Shown here one piece after another: positions 35,141 through 42,477 of a stretch of 64,000 nt of DNA. Position numbers and translations under genes: made by a program. Position 1 is the stretch's first letter. Each line of letters begins with the position of its first letter. The notes below the pieces were generated by a model, which worked only from the letters and a program-made list of their open reading frames with translations, made no database searches and was not told the DNA's origin. The stretch is taken from NCBI GenBank assembly GCA_964444665.1, contig CAYUIE010000001.1, positions 248,001 through 312,000 of the forward strand, written 5' to 3'. This DNA comes from CAYZTY01 sp964444665 (GTDB lineage: Bacteria; Planctomycetota; Phycisphaerae; Sedimentisphaerales; CAYZTY01).

Positions 35141-38100
35141 TCAACTCGCTTTTGTTACTATCAGACTCAACAAGGCCCCGCCTATCTTGATATCCTTTGC
35201 ATGTTCTAAAAGCGGGTCTTTTGAAGGCCCAATTTTATTACACAGGGTTTCGCGGCAGATATAATCATGATGTTCTTCTATGGCCCGGTTCACTGTTTCA
35301 TCTTTAGTCTTGAAATTGACTGTAATATGGTCTTGTATCTGAAGCCCGATTTCTTTTCTTATTTGTTGAATATGACGAACAACGTCGCGCGCCAGTCCTT
35401 CACGCCGCAGTGGTTCAGTGATTTCGATGTCAAGCAGTAAGGCGGGTTCGGCGTGGTCGGAGATTACGAGATTTTCAGGGAAGCTGCGTTCAACAATTAT
35501 GTCCTCCGGCTGAAGCTGCCAGCTTTTTCCATCAGTCTGCAAAATAACGTCTTTGCCGTCTGCTACGGTTCGGGCGATAGATTCAGGGGACTGTTTAGCC
35601 AGCAATTTAGTTACAGTTTTAACGTCGGCGCCGAATTTCGGGCCGATGGTCTTGTAGTTGCATTTGACGGTGTAAGTTACATATTCCTCAAGACTGCTAA
35701 CCAATTGCAGTTGCTTGATATTTAATTCTTCCAGGATATGCGATTCAAAGCGTTTCAGAACACGATGTGAGTGGTCATTCACTGCGCCTATTAAACGTGA
35801 AAGGGGCTGGCGGACGCGAATTTGCCTGGCTTCACGAATGCTAAGGACGCGCGAGACGACATCTGCCACCAGGTCCATCTGCCCGGCCAGTGCCTCATCG
35901 TACAAAGATTCATCGAATTGCGGATAATCACAGTGGTGTACGCTTTCGGTGCTGTTTGAATCGAACGAACGGACGAGGTTCTGGTACATTTGTTCGGTTA
36001 TGAAGGGACTTATCGGCGCCAAAATTTTGGTTAAATCCACGAGCACGCGATAAAGTGTTTGATAGGCGGCCAGTTTGTCGAGGTCGGATTCGCTTCTGGG
36101 TCGCCAGTATCGCCTGCGGTTTCGGCGGACATACCAGTTGCTGAGCCTTTCGATGAAATCCTCGGCGCACTGTACGACTGATTCAACGTCGAATTTGGGA
36201 AATGACTCGTTTGCAGTCCGGATGAGTACCTGCAGTTTACTGAGCAGCCAGCGGTCGATGTCCTGCAGACTTTCATAAGGCAGAAACTCTTTTGCCGGGT
36301 CGAAACCGTCAAGGTGGGCGTAATTGACGAAGAAGCTATAAACGTTCCACCAGGTACTGAAAATACGTCGTTTTACCTGTTCGCCGGAGTGGTATCCAAA
36401 ATTGAGATTATTGACGGGATTCTGCCGGCAATAAATCCATCTCATCACATCGGCTCCCATCTTTTCGACCGCCTCATCGAACCAGATGGCGTTGCCGGTG
36501 GATTTGTGCATCTCCTGACCCTGCTCATCCCGGACGAGGGCGTGGCCCAGCAGCGTCTTGAACGGCGCGATTCCTTCCATCATAGTACTCATAGCCAGAA
36601 GGGCATAAAACCAGTTACGGAACTGACCAGGAAAACACTCAAGGACCAAATCGGCTGGTATCCAGCTTTGCCAGTACTCATGGTCTGTGCTGTATTTTAC
36701 CGTTGAGTAAGGCACGATTCCGGCATCAAGCCAGGGATTACCGACGTCAGGGATGCGTTTGACTAATCGGCCGCATTTTTCACACTTTATCCGTATCGCG
36801 TCAACCCACGGACGGTGGGGGGAATTACCCTCGAACTGCTCCCAGCCCTGCACCGTGCGTTCTTTAAGTTCTTCTTTACTGCCAATAACTTCGAAATGGC
36901 CGCACTCGCACTCGAATATGGGAAGGGCCAGTCCCCAAAAACGCTTTTTGCTTATCATCCAGTCGTGCATATTCTCGAGCCAGTTTAGCTCCTGCTCGCG
37001 TCCCCAATCCGGTATCCAGCGGATATTTTCCACGATGTCCATAATTTCTTTTCGCCAGGACATGCTGATATACCATTCGTCAACGGCCCGGAATAAAAGC
37101 GGCGTGCTGCACCGCCAACAGTGTGGATAGTCGTGGGTGTAGGTTTCCTTTTTATAGTACAGTTTTTTTGCCTTAAGGCTCTCAGTGATATCATCGGCAA
37201 CCCGGCCGGCCATCTTACCCGACAAAAAGCCGTATCCTTCACCATAAATGCCGCCTTCGTCAATCGGCATTAGAACGGGCAGTTTGAAATCCTTACCCAA
37301 GTCGAAATCTTCCTTGCCGCAGCCGGGTGCGATGTGAACGATACCGACGCCTTCAGTCTCAGCGACCTGGTCCCAGGCGATAACGCGGTGAGTATAGTTT
37401 GCCTCGCCGAGCGTTTTCTTAACAGCTTCAAATTCATCAAAGGGCCCATTGTACAACCAGCCAACCATATCACGGCCGGTTACTATTCCTTCGACCGTAT
37501 ATTCGCCTTTTTCACGCATTACGCCCACGAGTGATTCGGAAAGGTAATAGATTTTGCCGTTTTGACGGACCCTGGCATATTTAAATTCGGGATTGACGGC
37601 ACAGGCAACATTTGCGGACAGTGTCCAGGGCGTGGTGGTCCATATCAATAAATACTCATTCGGCCTATCGATCAGGGGAAGGCGAACGTAGATGGCAATG
37701 TCATCAACGGTTTTATAGCCTTCACGGCGTTCCTGCTCGGAAATGCCGGTCTCGCAACGAGGGCACCAGGGCATCGAATCGAGGCCCTTGTAGATCAGAC
37801 CGCGTTGGTGACACTTCTTAAGAAAGGCCCAGATGGTGTAGTTGTTCTCGTCGCTCATTGTGTAGTAGCTGTTGGACCAGTCCATCCAGTAGCCTAAGCG
37901 GATGGATTGGTCGGTCTGGACCTTGGAGTATTTCTCGACACGGGCCTTACAACTATTTACAAACTGCTCTAAGCCTGCCCGCTCGATGTCCGCTTTGGTC
38001 TCGTAGCCTAACTCTTTTTCAACTTCCACCTCGACCCAGAGTCCCTGACAATCGAAGCCGTTCTGATACCGCAGCTCGTGGCCGGTCATAGCGTAATATC

Positions 38101-38308
38101 GCTGGTAGCAGTCTTTGAGGGTCCTGCCCCAGGCATGGTGGACGCCCATCGGGTTATTGGCGGTGATAGGCCCGTCGAGAAAGGACCAGTGTTTTTTGCC
38201 GGCATTTTTCGTGCGAAGTTTCTCAAATGCCTTTGTTTCGGCCCACCACTTGAGGATTTCGTGCTCAAGCTGGATATGATTGCACGATGAATCAACCTTT
38301 TCGAACAT
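35141..38308 (-). CDS. ileS: isoleucyl-tRNA synthetase (divergent class I signatures)
   Basis: 1055 residues, normal for IleRS. The catalytic domain has PITANNPMGVHHAWGRT (47-63) where HIGH normally occurs, the editing domain has WTTTPWTLSANVACAV, and EMHKS (599-603) replaces KMSKS. Zinc-type cysteines are seen at CPRCETG and CECGH. It charges tRNA-Ile and edits Val-tRNA. The start ATG at 38308 has AGGAGA upstream. Such GPITANNPMGVHHAWGR-type IleRS exist in several bacterial phyla, so this is a lineage variant rather than a decayed gene. Confidence 0.93.
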   Translation of the reverse strand: MFEKVDSSCNHIQLEHEILKWWAETKAFEKLRTKNAGKKHWSFLDGPITANNPMGVHHAWGRTLKDCYQRYYAMTGHELRYQNGFDCQGLWVEVEVEKELGYETKADIERAGLEQFVNSCKARVEKYSKVQTDQSIRLGYWMDWSNSYYTMSDENNYTIWAFLKKCHQRGLIYKGLDSMPWCPRCETGISEQERREGYKTVDDIAIYVRLPLIDRPNEYLLIWTTTPWTLSANVACAVNPEFKYARVRQNGKIYYLSESLVGVMREKGEYTVEGIVTGRDMVGWLYNGPFDEFEAVKKTLGEANYTHRVIAWDQVAETEGVGIVHIAPGCGKEDFDLGKDFKLPVLMPIDEGGIYGEGYGFLSGKMAGRVADDITESLKAKKLYYKKETYTHDYPHCWRCSTPLLFRAVDEWYISMSWRKEIMDIVENIRWIPDWGREQELNWLENMHDWMISKKRFWGLALPIFECECGHFEVIGSKEELKERTVQGWEQFEGNSPHRPWVDAIRIKCEKCGRLVKRIPDVGNPWLDAGIVPYSTVKYSTDHEYWQSWIPADLVLECFPGQFRNWFYALLAMSTMMEGIAPFKTLLGHALVRDEQGQEMHKSTGNAIWFDEAVEKMGADVMRWIYCRQNPVNNLNFGYHSGEQVKRRIFSTWWNVYSFFVNYAHLDGFDPAKEFLPYESLQDIDRWLLSKLQVLIRTANESFPKFDVESVVQCAEDFIERLSNWYVRRNRRRYWRPRSESDLDKLAAYQTLYRVLVDLTKILAPISPFITEQMYQNLVRSFDSNSTESVHHCDYPQFDESLYDEALAGQMDLVADVVSRVLSIREARQIRVRQPLSRLIGAVNDHSHRVLKRFESHILEELNIKQLQLVSSLEEYVTYTVKCNYKTIGPKFGADVKTVTKLLAKQSPESIARTVADGKDVILQTDGKSWQLQPEDIIVERSFPENLVISDHAEPALLLDIEITEPLRREGLARDVVRHIQQIRKEIGLQIQDHITVNFKTKDETVNRAIEEHHDYICRETLCNKIGPSKDPLLEHAKDIKIGGALLSLIVTKAS

Positions 38309-38413
38309 TCAACTATCTCCTGGAAGCTGAATTAGTTAAAACAATTATAATAGAAGGGAAACGACGGCTTGTCCAGCCTCGGCGCAAATTTTTGGGACGG
38401 GCCAATGGGAGTT

Positions 38414-39643
38414 TCAGGTCTGGATACCGATGCCTAAGTTCCTCAGCACCGCACGATTTGTCCGGCGCACCGCCTCAACAAGGACCTCGTAAGGGCTCTG
38501 GTCTTCTCTGAGCAGGCCTTGCTTTAGAACACCGAGGCGAGTGTCAAACCGGTCAATGTACTGGCAGCGGTGGTAGCCGATTAGATAGGGCTTGGAAAAG
38601 GCATCGTGCAGATACCTGGCGTATGCTTCGGCCGCAGCGGCCTCGTCCGGCAGTTGGAGCCACATAGTTTTGGGGTAAGCATCGGTGTAAAAGCTGCTCT
38701 GGTGGTCGCCGATTAAAATGGGTTTGCCGGTGAGCTCGTGCAATTTGTCGAATAACCCGGGCTCGAAAGATACTCGCCATGGCTGAAGGGAAAGGACGTC
38801 GATATACGGCAGGGCTTCCTTTAGGACAAGCTCTGGGTGGTCATCGGCGAGATAGCGGTCTGCAAGGATAAGATGCTCGGGGTCGTGCTCTCGGGTGGCC
38901 TGTGCGGCAAGACTGTAATACTGGTGGGCAATAAGGGCAAGGAATTCGACATCATCCCGGTAAACCTGGGGCCGGGAAATATCAAGCCTGGCGAAGTCAT
39001 TGGCAACAAGCTCATTAAAAGATTTTATATCAATGCCGTAGGTCTTGGAGAACCGGGTTGGTTTATTCTCATATCTTTCTTTGAGGAATTGCATGTACCG
39101 CAGTTTTCCCGGTGAGGAGCTATCCATCGCGCGAATGGCTGATACCCAGTCGGTGCCGCGTTTTTCCCGGGCTTTCTGGATATCCCACTGCGGGGTGTCA
39201 GTCCAGTGATAACCCAGCAGATTAGGATTATTCCTCGCAGCAAGGCAGACTTGCTTGACCTTTAGCCGTATGTGTTCCTGATAGGCAGGCGCAAAGACGT
39301 CGGGATAGCTAAACATCTCCTGTGGCATCCAGTATGAGACATTTGCGAGATAAACTTCAGCGACGAAAGGCAGCTTATCCCACATCTGGCGGGGACAGTC
39401 ATAGCCTGTTGTGTTGAAACCCCAGTTTGTCAGGTTTGCGACCGCCTTGTCAGCGACTTTTTGCCAATTGCCGGCGTACTGACGGCTAAAAACCTCATGT
39501 GTGTCTTCCCGCGCGATAGCACTGACGTGGTTGAGACCCAGTGAGATGAATCGAGACCCGTCAGGCGTCATGAGCCACCATCTGCCGTCAGCCTGCTCAA
39601 GAGTAAATGCGTTACGCTGCCGCTCGTTAACATTTGTTTTCAT
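38414..39643 (-). CDS. glycoside hydrolase-like (agarase-related TIM barrel) protein
   Basis: 409 residues without a signal peptide. The sequence LEQADGRWWLMTPDGSRFISLGLNHVS and later NPNLLGYHWTDTPQW resemble beta-agarase and other clan-A TIM-barrel hydrolases, which keep an N-x-G-F and a W-x-D/E context around the acid. LILADRYL and ILIGDHQSSF lie where strands 6-7 would be. The catalytic residues cannot be fixed by eye. It may act on an imported oligosaccharide, since no export signal is present. Oriented like ileS but separated by 105 bp. Confidence 0.55.
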   Translation of the reverse strand: MKTNVNERQRNAFTLEQADGRWWLMTPDGSRFISLGLNHVSAIAREDTHEVFSRQYAGNWQKVADKAVANLTNWGFNTTGYDCPRQMWDKLPFVAEVYLANVSYWMPQEMFSYPDVFAPAYQEHIRLKVKQVCLAARNNPNLLGYHWTDTPQWDIQKAREKRGTDWVSAIRAMDSSSPGKLRYMQFLKERYENKPTRFSKTYGIDIKSFNELVANDFARLDISRPQVYRDDVEFLALIAHQYYSLAAQATREHDPEHLILADRYLADDHPELVLKEALPYIDVLSLQPWRVSFEPGLFDKLHELTGKPILIGDHQSSFYTDAYPKTMWLQLPDEAAAAEAYARYLHDAFSKPYLIGYHRCQYIDRFDTRLGVLKQGLLREDQSPYEVLVEAVRRTNRAVLRNLGIGIQT

Positions 39644-39735
39644 AGGCCTGCTCCGATTGCTTTGGCAGGTATCTGCTTTTCTTTTGTGTCATGCTCTTCG
39701 TCCTGCGAAATGTTAATTGTGGGTGTGCTTCGAAG

Positions 39736-40548
39736 TTAGCTAAACGAGATATCCAGTATCATCATAATAATGAAACCAGACAGTGCCGACCAGGTTGCAA
39801 GGTCGGTATTGCCGCCTCGTTGTGACTCAGGTATAACCTCCTCTACTACGACGAATATCATTGCCCCGGCGGCGAAGCCCAGAGCATACGGCAAAATTGG
39901 TTCTGCGATAAAAACCACCCATGCGCCAAGGACCCCTGCAATGGGCTCGACGATTCCCGAAAGCTGTCCGTACCAGAAGCTTTTGGCTCGGCTCATTCCC
40001 TCGCGACGTAAGGGCATTGCGACGGCAAGGCCTTCGGGTAGATTTTGAATACCCAGCCCGATAGCCAAAGCGACAGCAGATGATAGAGCGGCAGTGGAAT
40101 TACTGACGGCGGCCGCACCGAAAGCCACGCCGACAGCCAGGCCCTCGGGAATGTTGTGTAGCGTTATCGCGAGGATAAGAAGCGTGCTTCGTCGCCAGCT
40201 GGTCTTTATCCCCTCGGCTTCATTCGTCGGAAAGTTAATATGCAGATGCGGTAATATCCTGTCTACAAACGAGAGCAGAAGTCCACCGATTATAAATCCG
40301 ATTGTAGCAGGCAACCAGCACGGTAAATTCATCGCTTCAGAAATTTCGATCGCCGGAGCCAGAAGGGACCAGAAGCTGGCCGATAACATAATACCGGCCG
40401 CAAAACCAAGCATCGCATCGAGAAGCTTTCTGCTTAGGTTCTTCAGCAGAAACACAGATGCCGCCCCAAGTGCTGTCATTAGCCAGGTAAAGCAAGTCGC
40501 GATAAAGGCTTGTAGGACAGGATGAAGATTTCCGAGTAGTTCCGACAT
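39736..40548 (-). CDS. ZIP-family metal transporter (ZupT-like)
   Basis: 270 residues, eight predicted membrane helices. The helix IV signature HNIPEGLAVGVAFG and the helix V IGLGIQNLPEGLAVAMPLR supply the His/Asn/Glu binuclear metal site of ZIP proteins. A loop HLHINFPTNEAEG lies between helices III and IV. It probably imports Zn2+ or Fe2+. Transcribed alone. Confidence 0.9.
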   Translation of the reverse strand: MSELLGNLHPVLQAFIATCFTWLMTALGAASVFLLKNLSRKLLDAMLGFAAGIMLSASFWSLLAPAIEISEAMNLPCWLPATIGFIIGGLLLSFVDRILPHLHINFPTNEAEGIKTSWRRSTLLILAITLHNIPEGLAVGVAFGAAAVSNSTAALSSAVALAIGLGIQNLPEGLAVAMPLRREGMSRAKSFWYGQLSGIVEPIAGVLGAWVVFIAEPILPYALGFAAGAMIFVVVEEVIPESQRGGNTDLATWSALSGFIIMMILDISFS

Positions 40549-40683
40549 AGGTTAATACCGCATTTCATTTAAATCAACAGTGTGTATGGATTATAGACGC
40601 GGATAAATTATAACTGCTGCCTGTACCTATGCAAGCCATAGGATGGCTTTGAACGAAAAGAAATGCAGCAACAGTGTGCTAAA

Positions 40684-40724
40684 ATGAGACGGGAGTCGGC
40701 CTTTCGTGACTTGCCGGCTCTCAT
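40684..40724 (-). terminator. candidate terminator hairpin downstream of a small membrane ORF
   Basis: Read on the minus strand, ATGAGA pairs with TCTCAT, with further CGG/CCG and AGTC/GACT pairs, followed by TTTT. It lies 40 bp after the stop of the 31-codon ORF at 40765-40860 and supports that ORF being a separate transcript. Confidence 0.5.
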
Positions 40725-40764
40725 GTTTCAACATCTGTACTAAGCAAAGTCGAAGTAATGAAAA

Positions 40765-40860
40765 TTAGTTAATGTGACGGTTGATAAGAAACCATAGAAT
40801 CAACACAATCGGCCCCAAGTAAATTGTACCTGCAACGAGTAGTCTCGATAACGGGTTCAT
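40765..40860 (-). CDS. 31-residue single-pass membrane peptide
   Basis: ATG at 40860 (complement) with a purine-rich AGGTGGGGGG stretch about 7 bp upstream. The peptide has a short polar start (MNPLSR) and a hydrophobic run LLVAGTIYLGPIVLILWFLI, then NRHIN. It is too short for ordinary gene callers. A hairpin with a short T-run follows. No family was recognised; small membrane peptides often modulate transporters, but the ZIP gene next to it is not obviously linked. Confidence 0.45.
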   Translation of the reverse strand: MNPLSRLLVAGTIYLGPIVLILWFLINRHIN

Positions 40861-41451
40861 ATCTTTACCCCCCACCTAATCAATTAATTTTCAGGGAACT
40901 GAAAAACCGCCCAATCGTAACCACTACTAATCTGAATCTTAAAACAAGGCAGCGGAAACTTACTAATCCCCCATCTGATGTTTCCAGATTTACGCTCTTA
41001 TTGTATCGATTTCAGGCTCTAAAGTCAAGCGAATTACAGCCGTGATTCATTGGTTGATGATGGCTACTCTCAAGGACCGAAAATACCGAGGGCAGTTTAT
41101 CCAAATCGATATTTTTTGTAAGAACAGGGGTGTTGTTTTCAGAGTCGAATAGGAAATTAAGGTGGTTGCATTCGGCCATCTCTTGGCAAATTCGCATTAA
41201 AAGATATTCACTTGCCTGCTGCAGAATCATTCGACCTGTACACAATTTTTATCGGTCCTGGAATATCCTTCCTGGCATTTATTGTGCCCGGCTAACGAGT
41301 GGTTTTTATAAATTACAAGGCCAGCGGTATGCAGACAGGAATCCCGGATTTTCGAGTTTACATTATTGACAAGGATAGAGTGTTTGGTTTACTATACGGT
41401 GGCGGCGGTTTTTTGGCAAAAGGCCGAGGGCCGGTGCCGGGAAAGGCCGAC
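40861..41451. other. intergenic region without a supported gene
   Basis: About 590 bp between the small membrane ORF and kdsB. A 77-codon minus-strand ORF (41012-41245) has protein-like composition but no ribosome site and no recognised family. The region just before kdsB is open in frame with it (41299-41451) but reads as low-quality protein. No promoter or RNA was identified. Confidence 0.4.
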
Positions 41452-42237
41452 GTGGAAGTAATAGTCGTAATACCTGCTCGCTACAATTCGAAACGTTTTG
41501 CCGGGAAGGTTCTCGCCAAAGATACCGGCAAATTCCTTATTCAGCATACCTTCGAGAGGGCCTGCCTGGCCCGGCTGCCGGAGAAAGTGCTTATTGCAAC
41601 CGATGACCAGAGAGTCGTCGAGGCCTGCCGATCCTTTGGAGCCGAGTGTGTTTTGACCAGCGCCGAACACAACAGCGGCACGGACCGCATCGCGGAAGCG
41701 GTGGCCGAGGTTGATGTCGATATTGTGGTCAACTTGCAGGCCGATGAGCCGGAGATTGAGTCGGGAAATATCGATTATGTTGCGCAGCTTCTGCTGGATA
41801 ATCCCAACTACCCAATGGCCACGCTGGCGGCCCAATTCCAGAATACAGAGCAAATAGCAGACTCGAATATCGTAAAAGTAGTAGTATCTCCTTATGTTCA
41901 CGATACGAGTCACGAGTCACGAGCGACGAGCGACGTGATCGGCAGGGCGATTTATTTCTCGCGGGCTCCTATTCCTTATGACAGGGAAAAAACCGGCATC
42001 GGTAACCTCCAGCAATATCTTCGCCATCTTGGGATTTATGCCTATCGTAAGGAATTTTTGCTAAAAATTACCACCTTGCCGCAAACTCCGCTGGAAAAAA
42101 TTGAAAAACTCGAACAACTGCGGGCAATCGAGAACGGCTTTGGAGTATTAACCGGCAAGGTCGAGCGTGTCTGCGACGGGATAGATACACCGGAGCAATA
42201 CGCCGAGTTCGTAAAAAGAGAAAAACAAAGAAATTAA
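41452..42237 (+). CDS. kdsB: 3-deoxy-manno-octulosonate cytidylyltransferase (CMP-Kdo synthetase)
   Basis: About 261 residues from the GTG at 41452, chosen because VEVIVVIPARYNSKRFAGK is the usual N-terminus of KdsB and GAAAGG lies 5 bp upstream; the longer frame to 41299 adds 51 non-homologous residues. Other motifs: VVNLQADEPEI and YFSRAPIPYDR. It activates Kdo with CTP for LPS. Between IVKVVV and AIYFSR there are about 15 more residues than in the E. coli enzyme; they are encoded by a 7-bp repeat array (41905-41939). Next to pyrG, which supplies CTP. Confidence 0.9.
   Translation: MEVIVVIPARYNSKRFAGKVLAKDTGKFLIQHTFERACLARLPEKVLIATDDQRVVEACRSFGAECVLTSAEHNSGTDRIAEAVAEVDVDIVVNLQADEPEIESGNIDYVAQLLLDNPNYPMATLAAQFQNTEQIADSNIVKVVVSPYVHDTSHESRATSDVIGRAIYFSRAPIPYDREKTGIGNLQQYLRHLGIYAYRKEFLLKITTLPQTPLEKIEKLEQLRAIENGFGVLTGKVERVCDGIDTPEQYAEFVKREKQRN
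41905..41939 (+). repeat. 7-bp tandem repeat array inside kdsB
   Basis: Four heptamers, ACGAGTC twice then ACGAGCG twice (41905-41932), followed by a degenerate ACGTGAT. The layout is the same A-A-B-B as in gspE. The array is translated as a polar, Ser/Asp/Glu-rich insertion in a loop of the enzyme. Confidence 0.9.
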
Positions 42238-42270
42238 ACAAGAGGTAATGAATATCTAAGGAAATTGATT

Positions 42271-42327
42271 ATGGCAGATGAAAAAAATACTATAGTTTCT
42301 ATTGCCGGGGTTTGTGGGGACTTATGA
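42271..42327 (+). CDS. 18-residue leader ORF overlapping the next small ORF
   Basis: ATG at 42271; the frame ends in TGA at 42325-42327 and overlaps the ATG at 42324 as ATGA. The product begins MADEKNTIVSIAGVCG. It could be a coupling leader, or the front half of a single small membrane protein broken by a frameshift. Confidence is low because it is so short. Confidence 0.3.
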   Translation: MADEKNTIVSIAGVCGDL

Positions 42328-42449
42328 TACCAATAATAGCGGTAGTTCTAATTTTTGCCAGAGAGAGAGCCTGGATTCTTGCCCCAATTACTATGGCGAT
42401 TGCGGTTATGGGAATATTTTTAGGATATTTTGCAAGTAAGAAGACATAA
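42324..42449 (+). CDS. 41-residue small membrane protein
   Basis: The ORF reads MIPIIAVVLIFARERAW followed by a second hydrophobic stretch ending GYFASKKT, so two short membrane segments separated by RER. It overlaps the preceding 18-codon ORF by four bases (ATGA) and ends 28 bp before pyrG. No family was recognised. Translational coupling or an ancient frameshift are both possible. Confidence 0.45.
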   Translation: MIPIIAVVLIFARERAWILAPITMAIAVMGIFLGYFASKKT

Positions 42450-42477
42450 TAATGATGGGTAAACTAAAAGGGAATTT

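Noticed and set aside
41012..41245. 77-codon minus-strand ORF upstream of kdsB
   Set aside because: Protein-like composition but no ribosome site, no family match by eye and no operon context; left as possible only.
41299..41451. N-terminal extension of kdsB
   Set aside because: It adds 51 residues before the standard KdsB N-terminus; the GTG at 41452 has a ribosome site.
42271..42449. Single intact small membrane gene
   Set aside because: The two halves are in different frames as written; joined translation would need a frameshift, so they are listed separately.
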